Shown: piece by piece, positions 1-11,456 of the stretch
Layout of the letters: the number at the start of each line of letters is the position of its first letter
How positions within the stretch are numbered: the first letter of the stretch is position 1
Assembly: GCA_028023455.1 (NCBI GenBank)
Contig: JAQFVV010000049.1
Span: 7,523,647 to 7,587,646 of the forward strand
Source: Epiperipatus broadwayi
Lineage: Eukaryota; Onychophora; Udeonychophora; Euonychophora; Peripatidae
Direction of reading: 5' to 3'
Length of the DNA: 64,000 nucleotides
Notes under the pieces: generated by a model
What the model was told of the DNA's origin: nothing
Databases searched by the model: none
Seen by the model: the letters and a program-made list of their open reading frames with translations, nothing else
Position numbers and translations under genes: made by a program

Positions 1-960
1 TTTAAATCTTTTGTTTAATTTACATTAAATGCTTAAAAAAAGTTGTTAAATCAATCAATCAAAAAAAAAGTCCTTTCCATAAACTATCAATCAAAAAAAC
101 TTACAAAACACTGTCTAATTTGATTAAAGTAAAATATATATTAGTAATGCTGTCAAATTCAAATTGGAAAAAAAAACTAAATTTGTTTCAAGTATAATAA
201 ATATCCAGAAAATATAAAAGTGGGGCTCAAAGCACAGATCTTTTGTATTCCACTGCAATAATGATCTTTCAATTCTCACATTTAAAATCTTTTGTTTAAT
301 ATATTAAATTGTAAAAAAATTGTTAGAGCAACCAAGTAAAAAAAACCATGGACCTTTACAAGCAGTGCAGCTGGTGTGTATATATAATAGTACTATCACA
401 TAGTGTATTGGCTACTTATTATAGACAATACATTTGTATTCAAATAAAGTATAAAGAAAATACCTGCCTCTAAAATCATAATTTTAAACATGTTAGCTTT
501 CTCAGTCTTATACAAACCACATATAAGTAAATGTTAATACAATAATAATAATGAAATTCCTTTATTGTTGGAGAGTAAATAATAGAATAAAAGAATAATA
601 ATTATCAATCTTTGATATCAATTAAATATAGGCTGAAAAAGTAATGTGATTCTTCTTATGATACATTAAATACAAGCTTAAATTTTAAAAAATCCATTAA
701 ATATTATGGATAGTGACCTAAAAAATGAAAAAGAACAGATGTGGAAATGTTATTTAAACAAAGAGAATAACTATGCACATTTTAATAATATAGAAAAAAA
801 TATATAAGTTTCATGTGTGGGCTGATGGTTGAGTCCTGTCTTTGGCTGATAATTAATAATGATAATAATTATTTAAAGATTAGAGATATCAAATAATATT
901 TGTCTTTTAAAATGTAAACAAAACAATTTTGAAATTACAATGAAATTGTAAAATAAAAAC
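1..960. other. AT-rich stretch without a recognisable gene
   Basis: Reads as AT-rich non-coding DNA with A-runs and short direct repeats: the 'TTTAAAATCTTTTGTTTAAT' type string recurs near positions 1 and 280. No open frame with coding character, no RNA gene and no terminal repeats were seen. Confidence 0.6.
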
Positions 961-1650
961 AGTAAATTCCATATCATAGGATCTAATGCAACCGTCCAGC
1001 AATAACCGTTTACCCATAAAAGTAAAAATTAATCTGGGGATATTGGATGAGTAGACATTAGATAGGGATTTTATTCATAAACCTTTCTGCATCCATTGAT
1101 TACTAAGGCTTCCACTAGTTGACAGTAATGTAAGGAGAGTTTGGTATTGTTATTAACAGCTTGTAGAAGCATAAGAAATTGGGATAATGTGATATTTTGG
1201 TGATTTTATACCAATCGTGCCTCTGGGATAATGGCAACTGTGATTTTTGAAAAACAAAGGCACCAAAATGTATAGATGCTAAACTGGGTTTAGATATATA
1301 TAACTATACAAGTGAATGAATTTGGAAAGAAAACATTGTGTTTTTATCTTGGGATCCTAGCTTTATAATTAACTAAATAGGTAAAAGGTGGCTTCTGTAG
1401 GATTGCCTTAGATCCTAAGATCTAGGTGCAGTGCTCTCAAATCCAAGACTCTTCACTGATGAAAGCCACAAACTAGAAACTAGTCTGGGAATATTTAATG
1501 AGTAGGCACTAGATAGGGATGTTATATACAAACCTTCCTGAATCTATTACTAAGACTTGTACTAAGTGACACTACTTTAAGAAGAGTTTGTTACTATTAT
1601 TAACAACTTATGTAAGCATAGGAAGTGGTGTTCATGTTCTGTTTGGAAAG
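961..1650 (+). repeat. Family B tandem repeat, ~450-bp unit (retrozyme-like)
   Basis: Two units in direct order. The strings 'CTGGGGATATTGGATGAGTA' (from ~1034) and 'CTGGGAATATTTAATGAGTA' (from ~1485) lie about 450 bp apart, and both continue with a matching tract 'ACTAGATAGGGAT ... GATTACTAAGRCTT ... GTAAGGAGAGTTTG ... TATTAACA'. The same family recurs at 42.99-43.93 kb in both orientations. The complete boundary contains a hammerhead-like core; the first unit here has lost the 5' half of it. What I see is the periodicity and the shared sequence. The retrozyme reading is inference. Confidence 0.6.
1449..1494 (+). ncRNA. Hammerhead-like motif, family B
   Basis: Core CTGATGA (1456-1462), then a weak stem II, GAAA (1476-1479), a minimal stem III 'CTAG' (one C-G pair) and UC (1484-1485), with the predicted cut before TGG. 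Flanks give a partial stem I (CUUCA against UGGG). Stem II is poorer here than in the 43.78-kb copy, so activity is unlikely. The first stem II position is A opposite A rather than the usual G-C, which lowers confidence for the whole family. Confidence 0.4.
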
Positions 1651-3954
1651 TTCATATAATGAGCATCAGCATATCACTTCTGGTGTTTGGATATCACATG
1701 ACAACTTAAGAAACTAACTTTTTGAATATTTAGAAAGTATTTATTGATTTATTTACAATAGTTAAAATTTTACAAGATTTTTAAAAAAAAAAAACAGTTA
1801 CAGTTGAAGTATTATTAAAAAATAATTAAATGTTTGTTTAAATTATGTAAAATTGTTTTAAATCATTACAGTTTCTGCTGTCAAAGGTAAACTTCCTTCT
1901 GTCTAGTAAATAGGATGTTGCAGGTGCATAATATATAAATAATAATATATTAATATACTGATTAGGTAAACATTGGATTTTGTTCATGAAAAGTCTATTA
2001 AGAAATATATATCCAAGACTTCAAGAGTCTAAAGTAAAGAATTTGCAGGAAAATTAAAATTTATGATGATATAGAAGAAAATTGACAAAATCTTTAAGTA
2101 ACTCATTGTGAAGCAAAACTTCTTCAGTATCTTTTTCAAAAAGCCAATGAAGGAAATGTCATTATTTACTAGACTTTTCAGTTACTGAAAAGTATGTATA
2201 AATGTGAACTTTTTTCTTTCAATTTTTGTGCATTTTCTAGCTAATATTTAAACACCTTTTTCCCAAGGAATATATTAAATATTTACTTGAGGTTTGTTGC
2301 TATGAATTGATTACCTGGAAATGAATTTAGCTCATCCAGGTCATAAAAGACGGATACACTGCCATTTTCTCATATTGTAAACAGGGAACAATTGGAATTT
2401 TTTTATTTCAATGTTTTGTGAATGTCTAATTTTACTCACATTCAATATTTATAAATTTTCAATTTACCAGATGAAAATTTTGAAGCTTGTTCTATATGAA
2501 TATTTTCATCATCTAAATTTTATTTTTTAAAATAATTTTATCATTTGTAGTTAAAGTTATGTATTTACAAGTTATAAATTAAAATTATTTTTTATATAAA
2601 AGATAATACATATCTAATTCAATAAAAAGTAATGTTTTTTTTTTTTTTTGTTTTTAATAAAATGAGAGTGGAATAATAGATGTAACATGCATTTATGTCG
2701 ACAACCCACTTATATATCTCTAGTCTAAACATGAAATTTGCATTAGCATATAACTATTCTTTAACAGTGATAAAATAATAGGCTATAATTTAAAACTTGA
2801 AATATCAAAAGTTTTTGCCTTTATAAAAAAACGTAGAGATGTTTTACTCAAAATACTTTATTACTGAACATCTCAATAATATCTAGATAGGTGTGCAATG
2901 AATTATGGTACATGACTTTAACTAAATTACAAATCTGTATATATTATTAAAGTTTTGCTGGATGTTTTATATATTATATAAGAGTATAAGAGGTTAAAAC
3001 AATTGTATTTATTATATATAAAATTTATTATACAAAATATATTTTCTACGTTTATTCATCTGAACTTTTCTCAATAATATTTTATCCCATTTTGGTTGGA
3101 TAGCTTTTGCAATAATCTGAATCAAAAATATTATTTTACAAATATTGTATAGGTGCTATATAAACATCATGTAGATCATGATTAAATTTCTATTCAATCA
3201 AAAAAAAATATTTACAAATGTAAAGGTGTGATAATAAGAGAACATATATATATACATATATTCAATTTTTATGATTAATACGTTTCCTAATACTCTCTAC
3301 TCTAGAGAATCGACTTTTAAAATTTGTACAGACACTTGCCTTTGGTTTTCAGACTAAATTGTTGAAACTATGATTACCTTCAAGAAAGATAATAAACTTG
3401 TGATTTTCTCTTTATTTAAAATGAAAATTTTCTTGTTTTGTATTTTAAATCAACCAAATACTGCAAAGTAAGCAAAAAAAAAATTACCTTTAGAATCAGT
3501 AGGAAATCATCAATATTTATTACAATTTTAAAATTTTACTCACAGAATTAGATGAAATGTTGAAATGTTAAAATTCATAGTATCAGTTCGGATAACCTCC
3601 AAGATAGAAATTTTTAAAAATTATAAAATAATATCAATTATTAATTAGTAAGCTTTAAATAAATAAAAATTGAATATGTTTGTGGGTGAATATATATATA
3701 AACATTAATTATCAGCATTATTAATTATACTTTATAATTTAGTGAAAAAATAACAGATACAAATTATTTTATTACATATGTACATATATTTTTTTGGAAA
3801 AAAAAACTTTTGATCATTAAATGAGGTTCGCGTGGATCTGGCTTATCTAATGTTTGGAGGTAGTTCCATATGAAGTTATAAACATTACAAAGACTGTTAA
3901 TTATAAATTTATTAAACGCACATTGATTACATAAGTAATATTTACTGAGGCTAT
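1651..3954. other. AT-rich non-coding stretch
   Basis: Contains A/T homopolymer runs (T-run near 2636-2650) and short (TA)n tracts, for example near 3245. No coding frame, repeat family or RNA gene could be supported. Confidence 0.5.
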
Positions 3955-4112
3955 AACCTCGATAATATGCGTATAAAATGCGATAGTAGGGACCTCTACA
4001 GGTGTTTTAACCACAAGCTTACGCCCCCTCTTTTCTTCCATAGCGTAAGCTTGTGGTTAAAACACCTGTAGAGGTCCCTACTATCGCATTTTATATGCAT
4101 ATTATCGAGGTT
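3955..4112. repeat. Near-perfect palindromic foldback element
   Basis: Two 69-bp arms (3955-4023 and 4044-4112) are reverse complements, separated by a 20-bp spacer. The one clear mismatch is GCGTA against GCATA, i.e. one CpG lost to TpG in one arm. A diverged copy of the same family, with the same 'GTAGGGACCTCTACAG' core, lies at 52192-52346. This is a MITE/foldback-type element with no coding capacity; its transposase family is unknown. Confidence 0.8.
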
Positions 4113-4396
4113 AAAGACTGTTAATATAAATGCAGTACCCTTTTCCTTAGATTGTCTAGTAAATGTAAATGCAAAATGATCATTTTATGTCTCCTTTCTA
4201 AGTTCTTATAGAAATGAAAAGTCTAATAACTGGTATAATTTGGAGTGAATTTTAAATCCAATTGCTATCTTTAATATGATTAAATATTAAACTTCAGAGT
4301 TAATTTATACTCACTTTTAAAAATCATTGGGAAATTATAATCTAATATTATATATGCAAAAACTAATAAATAAAAACTTCAAACTATATATATATA

Positions 4397-4772
4397 TATT
4401 ATATAACTAGATTAACACATCAACACTGGTTTATTGAGCACATGAAATATTCTCAATTCAAATATTTTCAATCAAGCTAAAATAAGTTTATATTTATATA
4501 TTTCATCACTTGATTTGTTATTGGAAGATAAAATTGAAAAATTTCACAGATGTCAAAATAATATAAAGCAATCTGAAATATAACTTTAAGAAATAATGTG
4601 ATCAATTAAGATATTCATGCTTTAGATTTATCTATATAAAAGAATTTTGGTAAAAAAGATAAGGCAGGCTGTTAATATCATTTCAAAAGTTTTATCTTGT
4701 GATTTGGATTGAGAGTATTTCACATGCATAACAAACCAGTGTTGATGTGTTCATCTAGTTATTATATAATAT
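4397..4772. mobile_element. Foldback MITE with ~60-bp inverted termini
   Basis: Arm 4397-4457 and arm 4708-4772 are close reverse complements, sharing 'ACACATCAACACTGGTTT' and 'CTAG' blocks. About 250 bp of AT-rich, non-coding sequence lies between them. The size and arms fit a non-autonomous DNA transposon. The outer edges run into TA-rich sequence, so a target-site duplication cannot be read reliably. Confidence 0.7.
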
Positions 4773-4871
4773 TAATCACTGGGAAAAGTGTATATATATA
4801 ATAAATAGATCCTTTACATTTGTCATAAGATTTATACTAAATGCAATTCATGAACATTGTGAATTAATTTC

Positions 4872-4890
4872 ATATATATATATATATATA
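4872..4890. repeat. (TA)n microsatellite
   Basis: Uninterrupted AT dinucleotide tract. Similar short tracts occur at about 5090-5101, 33003-33030 (TA then TG/GT), 39361-39375 and 42029-42046. Confidence 0.9.
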
Positions 4891-4988
4891 ACCTCCAACA
4901 AAGGACCTATTATAGAGTATTTGAGAAAGCTTGTTTAACCTCAGGAAGATTGTCAATTAGTTGTAATTGATACTTTTCTGGCAACATC
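4891..4988 (+). repeat. Dispersed repeat, shared with 38871-38970 (minus)
   Basis: The run from 'CCAACAAAGGACCTATTATA' through 'GATTGTCAATTAGTTGTAAT' to 'CTGGCAACA' matches, in reverse complement, the tract at 38871-38970, in the same order and spacing. The repeat type is unknown. Confidence 0.6.
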
Positions 4989-5329
4989 TAGAGATAAAGT
5001 TATCCCAGTTTATATGGATGCAATATCTTAATTTTCATTCATTATTAAACTAAACATTTATAAAATATATATAAATTCAATATGTGTGTATATATATATA
5101 TCAGTGAAAATCCTAAAAAACATTAGTAATAGAATATTTTATCTATATAGGTAAAATATTATTACTTCTATAATTGGTATTATAGAAACTAATCAAGATC
5201 AATTATAAAGACAATATTAATGACCATTAGATTTTATTATTATTATGAATGGAAATTTATGCTAATAATAGTTTTCCATTCCTTGAAGCTCTTTAGTATT
5301 TCTACACAAATCAAAATAACTCAGTAAAT

Positions 5330-5900
5330 AGATAGTATAGTATTATAAACAACAAACAGAATAATGCACATCCAATAATTAAAAATCAAAACAACATAAT
5401 AGTAAAGAAACAGCATAATATAGTAATAAAACATCAGCATGAACAGCAAATCAGAGTCAGTATAATAATGTAACTTAAGCCAGTATAATATCAAAATAAA
5501 AGAATATTGTAAGCAATGATTAGTATAATAAGGTAAGAAAAAAAAGTTATAATTAATAAGCTAGAGTCAGAATAATACAGTTGTAAATATTCTACATATT
5601 ATAATAAGCATACAGTAAGGAAGCGTCAGTATATAACATTAAGAATCAGTCAGCATAATTCAATACAAAAATCATCATCACATGTAGTAACTTTAGAATT
5701 AGAACAATAAGAGTAGCAAACAGTATAATATAATATGCAAGCAGCAGAAATAAAATAGTAACTCAGAAATTTTTTAGGGGCAAAATAATAAAGTAATAAA
5801 AAGATAATATAATACATTAAAAGATAAACATAAGACATAAAACAAATCAGAATAAATAGTAGTAAGATTCAAAATGATGTATTAAATTATAACCAATCTC
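5330..5900. repeat. Degenerate short-motif repeat field (CAGTATAATA-like)
   Basis: Variants of 'CAG(T/C)ATAATA' and 'AGTCAGTATAATA' recur about every 20-50 bp on the plus strand, separated by short A-rich spacers. Open frames here, such as the minus-strand one at 5650-5838, are by-products of this composition. It looks like an eroded minisatellite. Confidence 0.5.
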
Positions 5901-6174
5901 ATAACAAACCAGTAATAAAAAAACAAGTTTTAAGATTTAGTGCATCTTTTTCAATAATTTTTGCACAATGAAAATCTTTTTATAGTTTTTTAAGCAATAC
6001 ATTTACAAAGTTTTTTTTTTTGCAGTGAAATTTGATTAATTGCATTTATATTACATGACCAGATTACCTTTTTATTATCTTTAGTATTAACATCAAAATT
6101 CTGTCCATGTGATATTTATTGACTACTAATCATATATAGATGGTTCTAAATATAATGTTGTATTACATTATACA

Positions 6175-7065
6175 AGGTGGTATCCAAAAATAATGAATCA
6201 TTTTCTGGTGGCCATGCCTGTTGTAATACATGTTTTTCTTTAGATATCTCTTGCAAGAACTCTTCTGGATCAATCTATAATTTGTCATCATATCTCTTGC
6301 AAGAACTCTTCTGGATCAATCTATAATTTGTCATCATGCAAAGTTGTGGAGCCAGGTAGCAGATTTTTTGTAAAGTGCATTTTGTGTATTTGTTGATTTT
6401 TGTAATGGCTGAAAAATTGGAACAACATGAAATTTTGTTTCTTTTAGAAAAAACAGCAGGGAAAACAGTTGTAATGTTTGAAACAGTTTACAAACAAGTA
6501 GCTCTGGGAACACACAAACTTACAAGTGGTTTAATGGAAGTATCAAATTTACCATATCCTAAAAAAGCATGTTGAGTAAAGTCCAATGCCAAGATGATGA
6601 TTTTTTGGGGGATGTAAATACCATTATTACTTGACATTCATTTGTAATGATCTGGCATTTAAAACTTACAAGTTCTAAAATTTTTGCATGTGCAATAAAA
6701 TACAAACATTTCATTTTATGTCAAAGTGAGAAGTGCAATCTTCACCATGACAATGTGCTAGCACACAAAACATTGAATGTGAAACACAGTTTAGCACAAT
6801 CATTGCTCCATGCAATTTTATTTTATTTTCTCAAATGAAAAGATGCTTCATAATATTTTATGCAGACCTAGAAGTGGTAAAGAAAAAAACAATGGAAGCA
6901 TTTAAAAGCAACTGTTTGCAAGAGTTTCCAGACTACTTTTAATCATTAAACACATATTTAGACTAGTGCTACATTAAATAGACACTATTTGGAAAGAAAT
7001 TCAATTTGTAATACCTAAAAATAAATACACATTCTTCTATTATAAAATTCCAATTATTTTGCATA
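6175..7065 (+). pseudogene. mariner-type transposase relic
   Basis: The frames at 6375-6575 and 6647-6838 carry mariner/Tc1 landmarks in order: 'SNLPYPKKAC' followed by a 'VKSNAKMMI' stretch (the family's P-PKKAR / S-K-M region), then 'LHHDNVLAHKTLNVKH', the catalytic HHDN(A)PAH block. The C-terminal part continues to ~6950 with stops. The N-terminal helix-turn-helix is mostly missing and the frame is broken by stops, so this is an inactive, internally deleted copy. The edges near 6175 ('CCAAAAATAATGA') and ~7060 ('CCAATTATTTTGCAT') resemble weak inverted termini. Confidence 0.75.
6244..6335 (+). repeat. 46-bp tandem duplication inside the mariner relic
   Basis: Positions 6244-6289 and 6290-6335 are essentially identical, beginning 'ATATCTCTTGCAAGAACTC'. 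The identity suggests a recent local duplication within an otherwise old relic, in its 5' untranslated part. Confidence 0.9.
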
Positions 7066-7434
7066 TTTGCTCATAGATGGATTGGCTATATATTAATATA
7101 TCATCCCATTATCAGATAGTATTGTCTGTATTTATGTATTAAGTAGAACATCTATATGCTGATATCATTAAAATACAGGTAATCCTGAATGAGAAAATAC
7201 AAGCATTTTGGACTCTCATTTCATCAATTAAGTTAAAGCAAAAATCAAAACAGTAAAATGTAGATCAACCTAAAATAATAGCTGCCAAAGCATACAAACA
7301 TTAAATAAATTATCTTAATTATATTTTGCATTATAGTATTTATAACAAATAAAAAAATTTGTTCAGTAGTATATTGACAGAACCTTATACCTTTTATCAA
7401 TCAACAATAAAAGAAACGTCTTTAGAACTTCTAG

Positions 7435-7720
7435 CCTGGATGTTTATTGTCTTAAAAAAGTAAAGCCCTTTAAATATCTTAGTTGCGTTTTAAATAGAAA
7501 GATAGATTTGGATGTTAAAATATAAAATAGAATCCAATGGGATTCATTATTTTTAACAAATTAAAATGCCAAGAATTTAATTAAAGGTTATAATTACTAC
7601 AAAACAAATTAGTTGGGTATAGAGCTGTTATTTTACTTAATTTATTGAATGGAAGTGAGACTTGAAACCCCTATCTCAATGTAATATAACAGTATTATAA
7701 ATAATCATTTAAGGTGGCTC
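7435..7720 (+). pseudogene. LINE reverse-transcriptase 3' fragment
   Basis: Plus-strand translation gives 'KPFKYLSCVLNRKIDLDVK' and, further on, a 'GYNYY...' region ending in 'YWMEVRLET'. These match the order of the conserved LINE ORF2 blocks F-YLG-VL...I...RI and (L)YGSETW downstream of the RT palm. Stops and frame breaks show it is dead. Only this short piece is visible. Confidence 0.55.
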
Positions 7721-8029
7721 TGGGTAATTCTTAAAAAATGCATGATTGTAAGACTAATCAATATGTTCCTCAAATTGCAGAATGTAATATTATAGTATAC
7801 ACTATTGTAAAAAAAAAATTGCATTGTACATGGGGAAATGTATAAATAATAAGAAGCTTTATTAAAAATATTTTATCATGATGTGGAATGTGATTTTCAT
7901 AGGATGAACAAACTTCATTTATATTATAAAGATTATTTCCAAAAAACTGTAAGGAAATACAATACTTATTGCTTTCTTGGCAACAATATAGATGAAGATA
8001 GAATACAATAAAGAGCTATCATTACACAA

Positions 8030-8165
8030 GATACAATGCATGATTTGGAATAGTTTTAGAACATCTGACTTGGAATTAGAAAGACCTAGGATCAAATCTA
8101 AGCACTCGAACTTCTTATGAACTCCTGAGCAATAATGCCATATGGCTTTGTTTTTATTACAAAAA
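8030..8165 (+). repeat. tRNA-derived SINE fragment
   Basis: 'ACATCTGACTTGGAATTAGA' followed by a B-box-like 'GGATCAAATCT' has the layout of a tRNA anticodon arm, variable loop and T arm. No A box is preserved upstream. It probably derives from a tRNA-headed SINE and is truncated at the 5' end. Confidence 0.45.
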
Positions 8166-8637
8166 ATATTGACATCTTTAAAAAGAAAGGTTTGCTGCAG
8201 AAGTGAGAAGAGAACATCACAAAATATCAAATAAATGGAATAATACATCAGTAAGTTCTATTTAGGAAAATATTTGTTAGTTCACTGTTGGTTTATATAG
8301 TCATTCCATAACTCATTATGATTTTTTTCTTGCAAGTTGAAATGATCATAATAGTATAATGGAAGTGGTCAACGATGATGAATAATTATATAATCCAAAT
8401 CTGGTTTGTTCTTTAACATTGTCTATGAAAATCCTTGATAAACTTTTTTAAAAATTATTTTAAATTTACATGTTCTATTTTTGTCATTCATTTCTATATC
8501 TGGTCTTTTTCAAAGTTAATAAAATGTTAAAAATTTTCTGCCATCCTTCAAGTAAGATAAATGCTACTTCCAATATAGTAAAAGTTTTAGATGTGTATAG
8601 CATCAATATATTTTACTGTTAGTAATATTGTATTTAC

Positions 8638-8844
8638 ATAGAAGGAAATTAACATTCAACTCTGCACTGTTCATTTTAATATATAAATCTACATGCACTT
8701 ACCCATCAGTAAGAGTTTTAAAGACAAAGTGAATCACTTGTGCTTAGAGCTTACTCTTATGTAAGCCAACTCTTATTGTCCATATGCATAGTTTTATACA
8801 CTGAAATGAACAGTGCATGTTTGAAGGCTAATTTCCTTCTACAT
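8638..8844. repeat. Foldback element, ~38-bp arms
   Basis: Left arm 8638-8676 (GAAGGAAATTAACATTCAAC...CTGTTCATTT) pairs with right arm 8804-8844 (AAATGAACAG...GGCTAATTTCCTTC). The interior contains a second, weaker inverted repeat around 'CAGTAAGAG/CTTACTCTTA'. Non-coding. Confidence 0.7.
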
Positions 8845-9559
8845 AATTACATATATATATAACACTGAACTATTAATTTATATTAGTAATATTTTGTATT
8901 TTTCATACATAACTTTGAAATATTTTAAAAATGTAAAGCTTTCTATTAAATTTTCTCTTTTCTAATAAATATATAGCACAAAATAAAAACATGGAGTATT
9001 AAATGCAACATAGAATATATTTTATCTTAATACTATTGCAGACAATGCCATCATTTTAATTGCTATTTTTATATACTATCATGTTACTTTTTCAGTTTTA
9101 CATTCCCATATGTCTTAATCAAAAATAACTTTAACCATTTTAGTAATATCACTATTTCTTTTATACTTGATTTTTGTTTCAGTTCGAAAAAGTTTTTTGT
9201 TTTAATTTAGACCGTATTATTAAGAATTGTAATGAACTTGCGTTGAGTAATATTAATTCTTTATACAATATGAATAATTTTGTCAAATTATAATTACATA
9301 AATAATTAGTTACAAATTGTTTAGCCTTTATCTATTATAATTAGTATGCGAATGTATTTTGGAACTACAATTTCATCGTCCCTAAAAAGCAATTTTAATT
9401 ATATATATAATAACTTACAAAATAAACTGCAGTGATTGTATTTTTATATTGCACTATTTCCATCATCTAATATATGTATTGATTGTCTTTAGAAAAATAA
9501 AACTTTATTTAAATATTCCAAATACATTCAACTGTTAGTAATAACACATCAAACAGGTT

Positions 9560-9715
9560 AGTATATGCACAACGATTCGAGAGGTATTAGTCTCCCCTCT
9601 TTTTCAGGTGTTGCTGGCCTGACCAGTGATAATACTAGCATGGGATTTGAACCTGAGTTTATATTCTTGAGTTTTGAATTTTAAGATAATGCTCTAACCA
9701 ACTCAGCCATTCTTT
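9560..9715 (-). repeat. tRNA-derived SINE head, minus orientation
   Basis: Reverse-strand A box 'GGCTGAGTTGG' (complement of 9697-9707), followed by 'TTAGAGCATTATCTTAAA', and a B box 'GGTTCAAATCC' (complement of 9642-9652). Spacing is typical of a tRNA-derived pol III promoter. Confidence 0.75.
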
Positions 9716-9832
9716 CAAAGGCAACAGTCTGTGGTAATTTCATATACTTATCTATGAGGTTCCTCCTGAGTGAAGAAATCAGGAGGAACCTCATAGATAA
9801 AATATATGAAATTACTACAGACTGTTGCCTTT

Positions 9833-9990
9833 GGCAGGATGGATCAGTTGGTTAGAGCATTACTTTAAAATTCAAAACTCAAGAATCTAAACCCAGATTC
9901 GAATCTTATGCTAGTATTGTCACTGGTCAGGTCAGCAACACCTGAAAAATAGGAGAGACTAATACCTCTCGAATCGTTGTGCATATACTA
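9833..9990 (+). repeat. tRNA-derived SINE head, plus orientation
   Basis: A box 'GGATCAGTTGG' then 'TTAGAGCAT' at 9841-9859, and a B box 'GATTCGAATCT' at 9896-9906. It is the mirror copy of the SINE at 9560-9715. The tail 'CTGGTCAGGTCAGCAACACC' continues the SINE body. Confidence 0.75.
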
Positions 9991-10140
9991 ACCTGTTTGT
10001 TGTGCTATTACTAACAGTTGAATGTATTTGGAATATTTAAATAAAGTTTAAATTTTCTAAAAACATTCAACACACATATTAGATAATGGAAATAATCCAA
10101 CATAAAAATACGACTAGAACACCATCATCACAAACCTTCA

Positions 10141-11448
10141 GAAAAACACTAAATTGCAGTGAACTTCTAAAATGCTTTATTAATTTGTACAATTTTACAC
10201 CTTTTTAACTCGTAAAAGAAAATAATGTTGTTTTTTTCTTTTGATTTAAAACATATGATAATATTTTTTAAAATGTTAATTTTAAAACATAAATGTTACT
10301 TTAAAAAAATAAACGTAGTTTAAACTTTTTTTAACTATATTTTGTGTAAAATTAAAGTAATACGATTTAATCAAGACATTTATCTCAATTATCCACTAAG
10401 CTATAAAATTGTTAAAAATTAGTGATTCTTCCACCAAAATTATTTCTTTAGTTACAACATGGTGGAATGTGAGAAGTATGATTAATATAAATGGAAAAAC
10501 TATAATCTAAAATGAATACTGTTGTTGAACAAGAATATATAGTTTTTCCAACATTATGTTTAGAACTGTTTATAGGGATTAAAAAAAGAAATCAATATGC
10601 AATAGTTTGATGGTAAAATATTTAATTTAAAATGTTTAAATATAAAAACTAGAAAAACGTTTTCTTGGACTCTGGATTTACAATATGCTGGTGATTATGG
10701 AGTTCAAATGATGATTTACAGAATGAATTTCATATTTTAAATGAAAATATAAGGAGTTTGGTTTAATAACTAATGCTCAAACACTTAACATTTTTATCAC
10801 ATAGTGATAGAAGAAAAATTATCACAACTTGCTGCTTATCAAATTAAGGATCTACAATCAGAGGATTCTTAGTAAGTCTCCTTTGGCCAACAGCCAATGT
10901 CTTGGCTAGCAGCTTGATAACCTCAGCTATAATTTAACATTTTGCCATAATTGTACATCTCTATTTAAAAATAGTTTATTAAGACATTCATTCATCTTGC
11001 CTTTAAGACATCAGTTAAGAATTATCAAGAAACTGAGAAAAATGATTGTGGCATTTCTTGATTTTAAACTCAGAATTAAAACACCAATACCACACTGTCT
11101 GATGCAGATTGATGAGCAGCTCATTTATGTTCATATCCTATATGAATAATCACATAGTAATAACAGTTGCAATGACATGATATAGGAACTTTGTCTTTTC
11201 AGCAAACTTTTTCCTGCAGACCAGTATCAAATATGCATAGTTTAACTTATTTGGAATTTAAATGGAATTTAATGACTACCACATAATCTATGTGTGGAAT
11301 TTATAAATTAGTCTGATGTAAATATTACATAAATTTTGATAAGAAGTTAATACTTCCATGTAAATTTCACATACACTAAGCTAAGTATATTTGATATTTG
11401 CATATGCAAACTGATTTTTCATTAATGAAAAAATGACTCGATCTTTAT
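10141..11448. other. AT-rich non-coding stretch
   Basis: No supportable gene, inverted repeat or RNA was seen between the SINE palindrome and the hAT element. Confidence 0.5.
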
Positions 11449-11456
11449 CTCTAGAT
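11449..11456. other. Probable hAT target-site duplication (left)
   Basis: 'CTCTAGAT' immediately outside the left terminus. The right counterpart at 15317-15324 is 'CTCTGTTC' (4 of 8 identical), so this half fits the family consensus better and the right half appears mutated. Confidence 0.5.

Larger units (their letters stand above)
9430..10140. mobile_element. Palindromic SINE/PLE-tail dimer
   Basis: Two arms, about 9430-9787 and 9780-10140, face each other around an axis near 9779 ('AGGTTCCTCCTGA...ATCAGGAGGAACCT'). Each arm contains a tRNA-like SINE head plus a common outer end ('TCCATCATCTAATAT', 'CATTCAACTGTTAGTAATA'). Longer and shorter members of the same family lie at 30128-32205 (with PLE coding remains) and 55240-55480 (outer ends only). 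The arrangement is that of PLE-type inverted dimers with most of the body deleted. Confidence 0.7.

Noticed and set aside
805-850. 'GGCTGATGGTTGAGTCC' as a hammerhead core.
   Set aside because: There is no GAAA partner at the right distance and no stem II or stem I pairing.
8617-8905. 'GTTAGTAATATT' and 'ATTAGTAATATT' outside the 8.64-kb foldback as a long target-site duplication.
   Set aside because: The match is AT-rich, imperfect and not adjacent to the arm ends, so it is no better than chance.
9833-9990. A genuine tRNA gene at the A/B-box sequence.
   Set aside because: The acceptor stem does not close, the anticodon arm is not clover-leaf compatible, and the same sequence is mirrored at 9.6 kb and present at 30.3 and 32.0 kb, as expected of a SINE.
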